Shown: positions 1 through 12,000 of the stretch, piece after piece
Position numbering within the stretch: position 1 is the stretch's first letter
How the letters are laid out: each line of letters opens with the position of its first letter
Assembly (NCBI RefSeq): GCF_035222275.1
Contig: NW_026946359.1
Span: 6,138,001 to 6,202,000 of the forward strand
Direction: 5' to 3'
Length of the DNA stretch: 64,000 nucleotides
Source of the DNA: Podospora bellae-mahoneyi
Taxonomy: Eukaryota > Ascomycota > Sordariomycetes > Sordariales > Podosporaceae
Notes under the pieces: generated by a model
The model's input: only the letters and a program-made list of their open reading frames with translations
What the model was told of the DNA's origin: nothing
Database searches by the model: none
Translations under genes and position numbers: made by a program

Positions 1-679
1 GAGAGCAATGCTGATGGAAAATAGGAGACAGCGTCACCGACTAAAAAAGATGTCTTTGACATCAATGTGGTCCGTTGGTCCTTTCGATGTCCTTTCATTG
101 ACCGTCAAACCAACACACCTCCTGTCCTGTCCTGTCAAGACCTTGTGTTCAGAATCCTTCCCGATGCAAATGCATGTCAACAAAGAGCGCTTCCTGCAGA
201 AAGAATGATGCGAGCAACTGTCTGTTCTCTGAGACCGAGGTGAACCGACCGGATCCAATGAATGCGAAATCCTTCAGCCTTATCAGCTTTATACGGCATG
301 CTCTTTTGACGAATCGGACTTCCAACGCGCCAGACTCTGCATACTGTTATCTCCAAAGGCGTCTCCGTTGCTTGCTCTGAAGGTGTTATATGCCATACCT
401 GCATCAAGGCTTCTCATAGGCTTCCATCCAGGACACGAGGAGCGCGAAGGGCACCAACAACCAACAGGAGTAAACACAAGATGTGATTGGTCACTGGAAA
501 CAATTTCAAATACATCGTCATCATAATATCTTCGCTATCGGTGCATAGTATTACAGTAAAAGTAGTTTCAGTGTGCTCAAAACGCTTGGCATGAATTCAT
601 GCGCTCTATCCGCGTCTTCCTGTAATGTGATTCATCATTATCTAACCCCCTTTCGCTCATCACCAACACCAAACCGTCT
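1..679. other. intergenic / gene-free left edge
   Basis: I see no convincing gene here. Open frames of 60-76 codons occur on both strands, but none has a recognisable domain or coding-like composition. The right part is the 3' flank of the proteasome ATPase gene. Confidence 0.5.
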
Positions 680-2063
680 CTACAACTTCTGGTACTCAAG
701 CTTGCCCTCCAGCTTCTTCGACTCAGCCACCTTGCGAACTGCCTTGTTGAAGTCATCCTGATTAATCGCATCTCTGTCGGCCTTGATGGCGAAGAGGCCG
801 CTAGGAAGAGAAGGTCAGTATGGTAGTCTTCCAGTGTTTGTTCCTATTGGTAGACTTACGCCTCGGTAACCACGTTTCGCAAATCGGCACCGTTCAGCCC
901 ATCGCTCATCTTCACCACGCTCTCAAAGTCAATCTCCCCTTCCTTGGCCACGCCAGCGGCGTGAATCTTGAGAATCTCCAGACGTCCAACCTCATTGGGG
1001 AGGGGAATCTCAATCTTGCGGTCTAGACGCCCGGCACGTAGCAGCGCAGGGTCGAGTGTGTCAGGTCGGTTCGTGGCCATGATGATCTTGGTTTTCCCGA
1101 GATAGTCGAAACCGTCGAGCTGGTTGAGCAGCTCCATCAACGTCCGCTGGATTTCACGATCGGCACTAGTACCTTCGCTGAACCGGCGGCCACCGATGGC
1201 GTCGATTTCGTCCATGAAGATGATGCAGGGTTCGTGCTCCTTTGCGTATCCGAACATTTCGCGGATCAACCTGGCAGACTCGCCAATGTATTTGTCGACG
1301 ATAGCTGATGCAACGACTGTGGAGGTGATTGCGTGTTAGTAAACTTGTCGTCCAGAATGGAGGCATGCCGATCACCTACCCTTTAGAAAATTCGTCTCCA
1401 GACTGCTAGCAACTGCTCTGGCAAGTAAGGTCTTGCCGGTACCTGGTGGACCGTACAGAAGCACGCCTTTGGGTGGCTTGATGCCTACTCGCAGGAACAA
1501 CTCTGGGTTCTTGAGCGGAAGCTCAATGACTTCTCTGAGCTCGCGAATCTGGTCGTTGAGACCACCGATTCCGCCGAAGCTGACCTGACCCGGATCTTCC
1601 AAAGACATGTTGTAGACGAGGGGGTCGACCTCGCGGGGAAGCATGCGCATGATGGTGAGTGTCGTCATATCAAGCGCCACACGGGTTCCTTGCTTGAGCT
1701 TCGCTTTGTCGACCTTGGAGCGGCAACCCACGACGTAACGAGGACCTGACGAGGCCTTAACAATGACTGCAAGAGGTTGGAATGTTAGCGGTGTGGTTGC
1801 GGGAAGTCAAATAACCATGAGTAGAGGGAAATGGACCGGAGGACGAAAAACATACACCTCTCCTCGTCAAGCTGCTTCAGTACCTCGCCAATAATCTGCC
1901 CGACACTTTGTAACGCCTTGATGTGATCCTCTGTGTTGTCAAATTCCTTCTGAAGACCCTTGATTTCGAGCCGGAGGTTCTTGAGCTTGGTTTCCCACTC
2001 TCGCGACTCAATCAACTTCTTCTTGAAGCTGGCGAGAGCATGCTCGCGCTCCTGGTCCGACAT
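680..2063 (-). CDS. RPT4: 26S proteasome regulatory ATPase subunit Rpt4 (PSMC6/10B type)
   Basis: This is one of the six AAA+ ATPases of the 19S base that unfold ubiquitylated substrates and thread them into the 20S core, in nucleus and cytosol. Four exons fit: 2063-1856, 1766-1380, 1316-860 and 800-680, giving 390 aa, against about 389 aa for animal PSMC6. An N-terminal coiled coil (residues about 1-65) ends in the Rpt4-typical [16 protein letters not shown]. Walker A GPPGTGKT lies near residue 180, Walker B is [12 protein letters not shown], and the second region of homology carries [14 protein letters not shown]. The start is the first ATG of the coiled-coil exon. The introns are 89, 63 and 59 nt with GTATG, GTAGGT and GTAAGT donors. 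The family call rests on near-identity of the motif blocks to Rpt4 rather than the other five Rpt subunits. Confidence 0.95.
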
Positions 2064-2494
2064 GATGGCGGCGTGGATATGGTGGCTGTTTCAATGGTTG
2101 TGAAGGGCTGGATCTTGTGGCTTGATGTTTAAAGTCGCAGCGGTGTTTGTGATTTGGAATTTTTGGGTGAAAGAAAGGACGTTGTTGAAGGAATCGTGGT
2201 TGTCAGGCTGGGGTTGAATAGCGGCTTCCCAGCTCCAGTTGCGATGCGTGTGCCACTCTGGGAGCTTATTCGTAGCTCTTGTTGCCTTGCCAGAGTGGGT
2301 CTGCCGCCCAAGTTGCTAGCCGCACGGGGCGAGCTGTGGCTGGTGCGACAAGGATAGTTGAGGCTGATGTGACATTCAGCCAATAGGAAGCCGGCAATAT
2401 TTCTGATCCATCTGATGAAGTCACCAACCATCCCCAATTGTCTCGCGAAAGTACACGGTTCAATTACTGTCATAACCCTCGGCTCCGTATTCTG
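2064..2494. other. intergenic: Rpt4 promoter and 3' flank of the Zn2Cys6 gene
   Basis: This 431-bp stretch separates the start of the Rpt4 gene from the end of the next minus-strand gene. It must hold the Rpt4 promoter. I see no clear TATA box and no convincing gene. Confidence 0.45.
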
Positions 2495-4315
2495 TTACAC
2501 GTCTCCTTTGAAAAAGAGCGATAAAAAGTGCTTCTCTCCAAGAGCTGACTCGAGTATCTCTTTGCAGCAAGCGAAATCCCTCTCCGTTTCGGCGCCTCCA
2601 GCCTTCAGGGTGTCATACGCCGTTTGGAGGGGGAGGACAATAGATGTTGGCCCAAAGAGCTTCATCTTGTCTTGCATCAAATACTTGGTGCTCCGGCATA
2701 TGAGCATCGACATCCGCCTGGTTTCTTGAGAGACCATCCCTCGTGATATACGAGCAAAGGGACGCAGGTCTGGAAATAAGCCCACAATCTTCCCGACACA
2801 TGTCAAGCAAATCACATTGAATGCCCAGCAATGCGTCAGGCCGTTAGCTGTTGTGAGGCTGTCAAACCAGATGCAGTCTCCATCATACCAGAAACGAGGG
2901 GCCTCAGGAGTGGCCTGGAAGCTTGTTTCCCACAGCGCAAGTCGGTCAAGCAATGCTTCGAGCTCCGTCAATAGCCTGCCAGCAGTCGTGATTCCAGCCT
3001 CCTGGCTCATTCTTTCAATGATGCCCGGAATAACAGTTGCTTCGTTCATCAAGGCTTGCATTGGCGAGGGAATGATCTCTTGGAAAGGAGCTGTTTGCCA
3101 CTCTTCTGAGGCAAGGAAAGATGCCTTTCTCGACTGGATCTTCAGTACAATCTTAACAACACCGACATCAGTCAGCTACACATCGACCGAGACACACATC
3201 GAACAAGACGGAAGATCTTTGATGCTTACCAATGCCGGTCTTGCCCCGACAAATAGCCTGTGGGCGATGCCTGATGCGTAGAACTGTGGCTCTCGCGTCT
3301 GCATCAACTCCCCAAGTCCCTCTAAATGAGCGGTCCAGCTTTCAAGGCTTGTTGGCAACACAAGCTCAGCAAAGAGCAAGCACATTACAGCAGCCATTAG
3401 CTGAACCAACGACGACTTGTTGGGGATCTTTAGCGAGTCGTTGACGGATCGTAGCGCTACGCTATATGCTTCAAGCGCCGTCGCCATGGGGATCTTGCGT
3501 TGCGTCTCGCACACGAGTATGGAGAAAGCAAAGGCTTTGATGGCGGCATTCAAAGCTGTGTCGTTACCAGCTTTGACGAGATCTGGTAGTACTTCTGCCC
3601 ACGCCCCTTTACGAGTCAATTAGCCCTTGTCTTTCCATGACGCCCTGAGAGCAGACACTTTGAAGGGGGAAATCGAGCCCCTTGACTTTTGAAGCCTCAA
3701 GCTATACGTACCGCATATTCGAGGAGTAGACGCACTGGCGCCTCTCTGAATCGCCGCAACATCAGTACCTGGAACATATCCCTGGATGATGATTTCTATC
3801 AGCTTGTCAAGCGGTAGGTCTTCGTGGTAAAGCGACCTGAGACTCCCATTCGGCTCATGCGTTTTCCGGCTCAAGAGTATGCCTGGAAGCTGAGAGGGAG
3901 GATGCTTGGTTACGCCAGGGTGACCAGCCACTCTAGCAAGCATCGGCTTTGTCTGAATGTTAGATGGAGCGAACTGAGAGATGAATATCCAATCCGGTGG
4001 ATATCCGGGACAGGTGATGTTACGGAGGAGACATTGGCCGCATGAAGGCTTTCTCCCGTCACACTAAACGCGCTTCGTCAGCAATGTGGAAGATAGGTAT
4101 GATCGGATCGCGTACACTGATCTTCTTCTGCCTGCAGATTTGACATGTCGTCCTCTGTCGAATCTTCATCCTGGGTGCTGACACAGCAAGTGATGTTCAA
4201 GGCTTGGCGGGTTATGTTTCCAGGAAGGGAATAGCAACATCAGATGTGAGGGTCGCGGGGCTCCATACTTTATGTACTCCAACTCACCAAGTCTGGGTAT
4301 ACCTCTCGGCGCCAT
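2495..4315 (-). CDS. Zn2Cys6 (fungal binuclear cluster) transcription factor
   Basis: This is a fungal-type DNA-binding regulator of 499 aa from five exons: 4315-4288, 4177-4116, 4063-3712, 3606-3230 and 3175-2495. The zinc cluster is split by an intron. CQICRQKKIS ends exon 2 and CDGRKPSCGQC opens exon 3, followed by LLRNITC, so all six cysteines are present with C-x2-C-x6-C-x6-C-x2-C-x6-C spacing. The rest is a mostly helical middle and C-terminal region of the fungal-specific regulatory type (AWAEVLPDLVK, RPALLTDVGVVKIVLKI). The target genes are unknown. It is divergent from the metallo-beta-lactamase-fold gene, with 370 bp between the starts, so it could control that neighbour, but nothing in the sequence proves this. 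The first exon is only 28 nt and is the least certain part. Confidence 0.85.
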
Positions 4316-4562
4316 GATCTGGATTTGTACAGCTCTCGCACTTCCCCGTGGGATTCATGTTTGTCGTTGCCATCTCTCCTGCGCTAAGCCGAATCGGGAG
4401 TCATTAATCGCCAAGACCTGCGCCATGGATCACAAAGCGGGGATTAGCAACCCACCCTGTAAAGCTTATCCTGAGTGCATCGACATCAGGCCCTTGCGAT
4501 GAACCGCAGAGATCTGGGGGGTTCGAATGGAGAGCGTTGCTCTCCGTCATAGGGAACTCGTG

Positions 4563-4570
4563 TATATAAG
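4563..4570 (+). promoter_or_regulatory. TATA-box-like element
   Basis: TATATAAG lies about 115 bp upstream of the ATG at 4686, within the 370-bp gap between two divergent genes. Its position suits core-promoter use for the plus-strand metallo-beta-lactamase-fold gene. No transcript start is known. Confidence 0.4.
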
Positions 4571-4685
4571 ACAATGAAATTTCTCCAGAATCTATCTCGG
4601 CAAACCATTCCGTCCCTTCAATCTCCAAGCGCCTGTCACTCCTGAACCTCTGCATTTGACTTACACACTTGTGAACCTCTCGATC

Positions 4686-5666
4686 ATGACCTCCTCGATC
4701 AAACTCTCGGCCCCTCTGAGCCTCACCCACATCGGCACTGCGACTGCCCTCATTCATCTTGGGGACGATAGCAACCCTGTCACACTCATCACCGACCCCT
4801 TCTTCTCTCATGCCCCATTTGAATTCGATATGGGTCTCCTTGTCCTCAAGGCATCCATTGAACCGGCTCTAGGCCTTGCCAATCTCCCTCCTATCGATGC
4901 TGTTCTCCTGAGCCACGAGGACCATGTCGACAATCTTGACGAGCCTGGCCGCCGTCTTCTCGAAGGCCGCATCGTGCTCACCACCCCTGACGGAGCAAAG
5001 AACCTTGCTCCTCGGCCTGGTGTCAAAGCTTTGCAGCCTTGGTTTGTTTTTGTTTTTCCCCTCAGAGATAGCTGCAGAAGCTGATATCGAATAATCAGGG
5101 AGACTGTTTCTATCAAGCTCCAGGGACAGACTTTTGAGGTTACTGGAACCCCTTGCGTCCACCTTCCTGGTGGTGAGGTCACTGGCTTCATCCTGACAAC
5201 GGAATCGTTCGGAAAGACTGATGGCAAGCCAAACGCGATATTCTTCTCTGGGGACACAATTTACATCCCTGAGCTGGCAAAGATGAAGGAGAAGTACCGT
5301 ATGTTTCATGTTCCTTCCCCTCCTTCACATCACCACATTACCATATTACCGCAACAGCCGTTTCTTCTTTCATCACCAAAAAACAAACCAATATCTAACA
5401 ACCCTCCAGACATCTCCGTCGCCTTGCTCAACCTAGGCAAAGCAACAGCCCCTCTCCCCACGGGCCCCCTTGTAATCACCATGGACGGCGCGCAGGCAGT
5501 AAAGCTGTTCCGAGAGCTGGGGGCTGACGTGCTGTTCCCCATGCACTTTGAGAGTTGGGATCATTTCAAGGAGCAGCGGGAAGATTTGGCGCAGTCGTTC
5601 AAGGCCGAGGGGTTGGACAAGGAGGTTTTGTGGTTGGAGCCTGGGAAGAAGACCAAGCTTGTTTAG
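4686..5666 (+). CDS. metallo-beta-lactamase-fold hydrolase-like protein
   Basis: A probable metal-dependent hydrolase of the UlaG/Lactamase_B-like superfamily; the substrate is unknown. Exons 4686-5041, 5099-5298 and 5410-5666 give 270 aa. Family signs are LTHIGTATALI at the first strand, ITDPFF, the metal motif LSHEDHVDNLD near residue 75, FFSGDT in the middle and PMHFESW near the C-terminus. The metal motif is the variant H-E-D-H-V-D-N rather than classic HxHxDH, as I recall for many fungal members. There is no signal peptide, so it is probably cytosolic. The start at 4686 is the first ATG in frame. The introns are 57 and 111 nt. The downstream neighbour on the other strand is a decayed gene. 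Confidence 0.85.
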
Positions 5667-5788
5667 GTTGATGTGAGCACGTAACGTTTACCAGGTATCT
5701 ATCAAGGCCTGTCCAAGAAGGAAAGAGGTCCATAAAGGCGGATGAAATACATGGGGTGAAGGACACTGGGTGGCTCCAACGAGGCCTC

Positions 5789-6180
5789 CTTTCAAGACCG
5801 CGATACAGCAAAGAGCGACACAAGGTAGCTTTTCCGGCCCGCATTCTCCCCCCAAGTCCGATCATGACACTGCCAATCATACGCCCTCCTGTGGCACGAG
5901 GCGCACACATTGATCCTGTCGGGGAACCTCCTGACGCAGTACTGGTCCATGTTGACGAAGTAATTTTCTCCTCTGAAAACACACGACCAAGTGTTGCATG
6001 CCTCCTCCCACCCCACGCAGGCCTGGGCGCCGTCGCCGTACTGCTGCTGTCAGGCTTCCCGGACGTCCACGTTGCTGATCCAGACTCTGTTCTCTAGGGT
6101 GGAGTCAGCTGCGACAGCAGAGATGGGTGTTGTAGGTGCGGCAAAAGGGCTGTGAGAGCGGGGGAGCGGGGGATGATCAT
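5789..6180 (-). pseudogene. decayed small Cys-rich secreted protein gene (candidate)
   Basis: The minus strand holds a coding-like stretch with many cysteines (ACVGWEEAC, NTWSC, QYCVRRFPDR, NVCASC) ending at about 5792. It is interrupted by an in-frame TGA at 6050-6052. The likely ATG at 6180 opens a hydrophobic signal-like start (MIIPRSPALTALLP), but that frame reaches a stop after 28 codons, and the Cys-rich frame is offset from it by one base. Upstream sequence looks like a spliced 5' leader: GTAGGT near 6290, a CTAAC branch-like site and TTCAACAG just before the ATG. I infer a once-secreted small protein with at least a frameshift and a nonsense change. An unrecognised intron is the alternative. 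Confidence 0.4.
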
Positions 6181-6371
6181 CTCGAAGACTGTTGAAGTGA
6201 GAGTGGTTAGTGGAGGGCCAGAAAGAGAAGATCAGCCGAGATATAAACAGAGATTTTTCAGTGCCGGCAAAGAGGAGGTAAGCTAGGCAGAACCTACAAA
6301 CTTGTTTTTCTGGTGACGATGAATCTGGACTGTCGAGAGCTGAGTTCAAAGGTGTTGGGGGTTCTTATAGG

Positions 6372-9098
6372 GTGATGGTCTGGGGAAGGGTCGAGATCGT
6401 GGTCGTAGAGGCCTCTTTTATAGACATTGGGAGCTCCGTCCATCTCAAGCAGAAGTCTCGAATGACTTCAGACTTGTTTACAGAACCCTTCTTACATCCC
6501 GGGACAGAGAAGCTGCTTGAACTTCTCCGACTCCTGTCTGCCGATCGTCAAACCACGAGACATCCAAATTCGGGTATAAGATGGAAGTGCATGTGATGCT
6601 ATGAAAGTGCCTGCAACTTGCTACCTATGTTACGTTGCACGCCTAGATCATTCGATACAGTACCTACTTCCTACTGATCGATTTCGTAGTCCGGTGGAGG
6701 TTGACATTTTGACACCCTAATCACCAGATTCCCGCTTTGTATCCCTCTCTATAGAGGTCAAACAAGACAACGGTTTGGGCTTAAAAACGAGCTCTCGCGC
6801 TCAGAATTCAAACTCTTGAGGATTCCAAAGACGCTGCATTCCGGGGTGTGGCACCATAGTTCCTTTCATTCCTGGGACTGCCAATAACACGAGTACTCTG
6901 GCTCTGGAGATGCTATCACGTTGGTGCAGCTGCCCATACTATTGGCAATCGTTATGAATACTGCTGCTGGAAAAATACCGCCGTTTAGGTGTCTGAGCCG
7001 CGATAACCTTTGATACCGCCAAATCAGTTAGTCAACCTTAACCGCGATATAAATACCCTGGTAGCTTCCTGGTTGGATCTTTACAGAGTGGACGCACAAG
7101 TAGGCAGCCTTTTGGACTTTACCTTCTCATACTGCTGTCTGGTGCCGAAGGATACCGGGTCTATGGATGAACCATGAAGAAGATAAGGAAGGTATCTAGG
7201 TAGGAATGCAGCACGGAGCCGGGCGGGAAAAAACGAGTACGATCATCGCTTGAATCCCTGAAAAGCTGGAACTGTAGTTATCATCCGATTGAAGACCCTA
7301 CGAGCCTCCTTTAAGAATCTGTTGTCAAAAAGGATAGGATAGGAAATTTTGAAAATGTTGCCGTAGCTGTCAATACTTTTCGGTGAAGCAGGTAGCTGCC
7401 TCGGATGCCAACTACCTACATAATTGATAACGCACCCCATTTACTGATGTGGGCGGATGCTGTAAGTCGGTGTTTACTACATGTAAAATCCTAAACGCTG
7501 ATTGTTTTCTTTATGCTTCTCATTGCCATCGAAAAATGGACATACCACTTGCGTAGTACCTCGTTGCCTTTGAAATCAAGCGATTCATCAAGGGCAAACT
7601 CTGGCAACCGTGTATCCAATATAACGCCGAAAGAATCATGGTATATTTTGAGTCTTATTGTGACTACCTTCCCTACTTATTGCTATCTTCCAGTTGTGAC
7701 AATCGACTCTTCCCCAACGGGTTTGTTGATGAACCTTGCGGACCTTGGTCCTTACACTCCCGCAGAACCAACAAAAAGTCATGTGCCTGGACACATAAGC
7801 AGAGGGGGCTATCCAGGTGTATTTTGGGTGGGAGTCCTTCAGGAATGACAGTCCTGTTTTTGTAGGGCTGCACCACTAGAGGATATGGAGCTGGGAGTCG
7901 AGAAAATGCGCAATGGTAGCGAGGAAATTGGAACCACAATAGCAGTCATTGGGTTTTGTAGCAGCTTGTTCATGGTGGCATGCTGTTGAAGCTGGAGCTG
8001 AAGCTGTGTCGCTGCGGTCCATGATTGAAACCGGTCACTGTCTGCTTACCCCCGGAGTCTTGACAAAAGAAATGCCGAAAGGCATAAAAGAGCAGTAATA
8101 GGGAGCAACGCTAGATAAGGATATCCAACCCCATTTTTTTTCTTTTTCTTTTCTTTTTTTTTTTTTTTTTTTTTTTTTACAACGCGCCATGTTCCCCACG
8201 TTTAAAAGTTAATATGTTTAAAACGTCTCCCATCTACCATATCTTCAAAACATGCATCAACTATCATTTAGCGTCTATCCACTATCTTTGAACGTCTACC
8301 AACTGTCTCCAAGGGCCTATAAACCAAGGTATTTTGAAAGCCCCATCAATCATTTTCAAGGGCTTAATTAGGTAGTGCTATGTTATACATGGTAGTTAGG
8401 GTAATCGACTATCTTTGGAAACCCATCATTCCAAAGAGATAACTGCCACCGCCCTTTTTATCCGAGAGTAAACGCAGTAATCACAAGAAGGGGGCCTCTC
8501 TGCTGTAAGTTTTATTACTCTCCAATCACAAACCGCTCCTTTATAGGGCTGAAGGGACCGCTCGTTCTCTGCTTCAATCAAGCGCCTCGCAGCGCTTTCC
8601 CAACGGGGTGGCAGTGTACCACCGCTTCACCTCCAAGCCCTGGAATTGTCGATGTGGGAGACCTGGGCAGTCAGGTACGCAAGACAATTGGCCGTTCAGT
8701 TGACACAAAGTCAAGTGAGTGTTGCACGTTTGGTTCTTGGGAAGCGCGTTCTAGACCTCTGGATGGTCAGGGTTTCTTCGGGGTACCTTCAGCCGCATGC
8801 ATCCACGTTCTTATCCCGAGAGAGATGCGCTCCCTGCTGGTAGGCATGCACAGGTAAACCACAGCACTGCCATCGACGGCGTCCTTTTCCAGCGACGGGT
8901 TCTTCCGCTCTGTACCAGGCATCCTTAAAGTCTGTCTATTTGCCCAAAGTTTATCATGGCGACGCAGTTGGTCAACAATGGGAGTCTGAGTCGATTCCTT
9001 TTCAACCTTTACCCTTCACGTCCGTTTTCCTTTTCTTTTCTTCACTCATTAGTTTGTTGCAACCCTGCTCGTGTGTTGTCTTGTCATGAACTGGAACA
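6372..9098. other. gene-free AT-rich intergenic region
   Basis: No credible gene lies in these 2.7 kb. The part from about 7500 to 8500 is AT-rich, with a T-dominated tract at 8134-8179 and the degenerate repeat array annotated separately. It separates the decayed gene from the mucin-like gene, whose promoter must lie at the right end. Confidence 0.5.
8222..8420 (-). repeat. degenerate 21-bp tandem repeat array, left copy
   Basis: Read on the minus strand, about six to seven diverged units of roughly 21 bp follow one another, for example AGACGTTCAAAGATAGTGGAT and AGGCCCTTGGAGACAGTTGGT. The unit resembles the array at 13265-13405, which reads in the opposite orientation on the other side of the mucin-like gene. 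Similarity between units is only about 60-70 percent, so the limits are approximate. Confidence 0.45.
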
Positions 9099-12000
9099 AT
9101 GGCGTCCCTCTCAGAAGATCGACCTTTGAAAAAAAAGAAGAGCAGAAATATCAAACTCTTCAGTATGTTCTGCGGTAGGCTCCAAGATACACAGCACTTG
9201 CTAACAGGATACCCCAGAAAATGGGAATCCCACACCAAGGCCCTTCTTGTCGAGAGTTTTTGGAATGGCTACAACTTTGGTGATTACATTGGGGCTTGTT
9301 GGTGTTGTCATCTATCTGAGAAAGACTCTCCCAGACGGTTCAAAGCCAAGCTATGCCAGCTCATCCACACTGCAAGCGCGAGGAGGGGGAGCGGAGGGAC
9401 CAACAATAATTGAACGCCAGAGAAACTTGTTTACCCTAGCGCCAGTCTTCACGGCTGGACCGCCAATACTGCCCGGAGACTTCCCGATCATTTCAAGCAC
9501 TGTAGACTGCACAACGGTCATGGTTCCAGCGCGTCAAGTCAAACGACAGGGATATTGGCACACATACTGCTCGACAAGCTATTTCACAATTACTCGGACA
9601 CCGACCGTAACTTTGACAACCAAGGGGCCGCTGTTCACTCTGAGGCCGACGAGAATATTTACTTTTAGACTTCCATCCGGCTCTCCTGTGGTAGATTGTA
9701 CTACCTATGTTATCCCAGATAAGCTCAAGCGCGGCGAGGAGGTTGACTGCACGACTAGATACGTGCCTTTCACCACATCCACCAGGCCAACAACAACTGT
9801 AACGACTACCCCAACAGAGACCCCTACAGAGACCTCGACAATAACGCCTCCAACAACACGGCCGCCCACATCGATGACGATCTCGACCAGCTCAACAGTC
9901 TTCTCGTCCACAATATCAACATCGACAACGACAACAACAACAACAGTGGAAGAGATATCCACTATGCCAACCGTTGTTGATCCCTGCGCTACGACATGGA
10001 TAGACTGTCAGGACCGCATCGAGGGTAAATGCCTCACGTTTACCTTGACACTTTCAGATTGCCCTTCCACCTCGACCGAAAGTGTGACAACCACCACGCC
10101 GATAGTTACGTCAACCGTCACTGCACCACCCATTGTCGATACATGCATGGCAACTTCGGTAACCTGTACAACCATACCAATTATTCTTGCAAGGGGTCTG
10201 AGAAGGGCGGACAGGATTGACTGTATGACGTTTTTTTCAACTTTGGAAGAATGCATCTCCACCTCAACAACTACTGCCACTCCTTCCACAAGCTTGCAGA
10301 CTTCAACCGCTTCGGGAAATTCAAAAACAATTACCATCTCGCCATCATTCACTTCTATTAACTTGAGTACCTCCACCCCGGGTACGGAGGAAACTACACC
10401 CGCCTCTTCATCAGAGCAGTCAACGTCCGCCGAAGTCAGTACTACAGATCTTCCCGAGACACTACCACCCTCTGAGATAGAGTCTCCAACTACTGTTATA
10501 ATTCCGTCTTTAACTACCTCAACAGCCACCTTTGCATCCATCCCAACAGCTATCTCTATATCCACCTCAAGAAACTCTCTTATCACCACTCTAACAACTG
10601 CTCCAACCACTGCTCCAACAACTGCTCCAACAACTACCTCAACTATTACTCCAACTACTAGTCCAACGGCCTCCTCAGCAGCCATCACAGCGGTTCTTCC
10701 TTCGACTTCTGCGACCAATACTTTGACAACAATACCCTCTGCAATGTCAGTAACAACCATTCCGATAACGATTCCTACTACGACGCCAGAGACTCCATCA
10801 ACGGTCTCACCAACGATTTCGACAAATACCCCCTTGACTCCGTCATCGGTTGTGTCTTCAAATGCCGAATCCAATCCAGGCTCAACAACCTCAACAAATG
10901 TGCGGATTCCCGGAGTAAGCACTAGCCTCCAGACCGAGACGACAAACACGGAGTCGACCAGCTTAATCTCTTCAACTTCAGGTGGAACTTCGACGCGGAA
11001 TGTGCAGACCACGGATCCTACAAACACAGCAACGTTTTGGGGGACTGAAGCAGCGACAGAGACAAACTCGGACCCATTTGTTATTGCCCAAGTATCGTCT
11101 CAACCGGAGCCCGATTCTACAGCTTTGACTGTGACTGGTTCTAGCTCGAGTTCGGTGACGTCAATTCTGACAACAAATACGGAGACTGAGGAAGCTGCCA
11201 AGTCAGCTTCTTCCCAAGAATCGACAATTGTCACGGGGTCAATCTCGTCCGTCGTATCATCTTCTGCGACCAATCCATCCAGGATTTTGTCCTCCACGCT
11301 GTCTAGCCCCGACACAACCCATTTTTCATCTTTCTCCTCTGCTCAGAAATCTTCTGGGGCTTCAACTGAAGAACCCACACCGATAGCCCAAACAGGTCAA
11401 ACAGCGACCGGCTCAGCAACCGTTGGTCCAGGTGAAACCACAGCAACATCATCACCAAGCCCAGATACAGGCGCCCCAGCCCTCATGTCATGGCCATATT
11501 GGAAGATCACAGAGTCCCTCACTGGAAACCATGCCCCTCTGATCGTAGGGCGAGGTTTCATGCTCATGATGGGTGCCTTCTACCAACAGGTCATCACCCA
11601 TGACCCAGTCAGGCAGCTCACAAGCGGGGGCATCTCTGCCACAGAACTTGTCAGTCCCCCGATCGGAGCTTCAGAGTTTGGTCTCTTTGTAGCTCAAATT
11701 GGCACCATCTTCGTAGCCGGTGGGACATACGTCGATACCAACTACTGCAACGACCTCGCATCTCCCACCAACATCAACCCCTGTCCTCCCAAAATCACCG
11801 GAAATCCATGGGTTCTCGACATCATCATTACCATTCTGGTGATCCAAGCCGGGGTGGTAGCCTACACGATGAGCAAGTGGTTCCAAAAGCCAGGGCGCCT
11901 CTCGGCCGACCCTACTACCATTGCCGGCGTGGCAGCCGTAATGGGCCATCCACAGATTGAACAGCAGTTTTCGTCTTTTGGCGGGGAGATCACACAACAG

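Noticed and set aside
8134-8179. T-rich tract as a possible retroelement poly-A end
   Set aside because: No element sequence or target-site duplication could be seen next to it.
10008-11027. Long minus-strand open frame (339 codons) opposite the mucin-like gene
   Set aside because: It is the complement of the Thr/Ser-rich repeat and is composed mainly of Val, Glu and Gly, as expected for a shadow frame.
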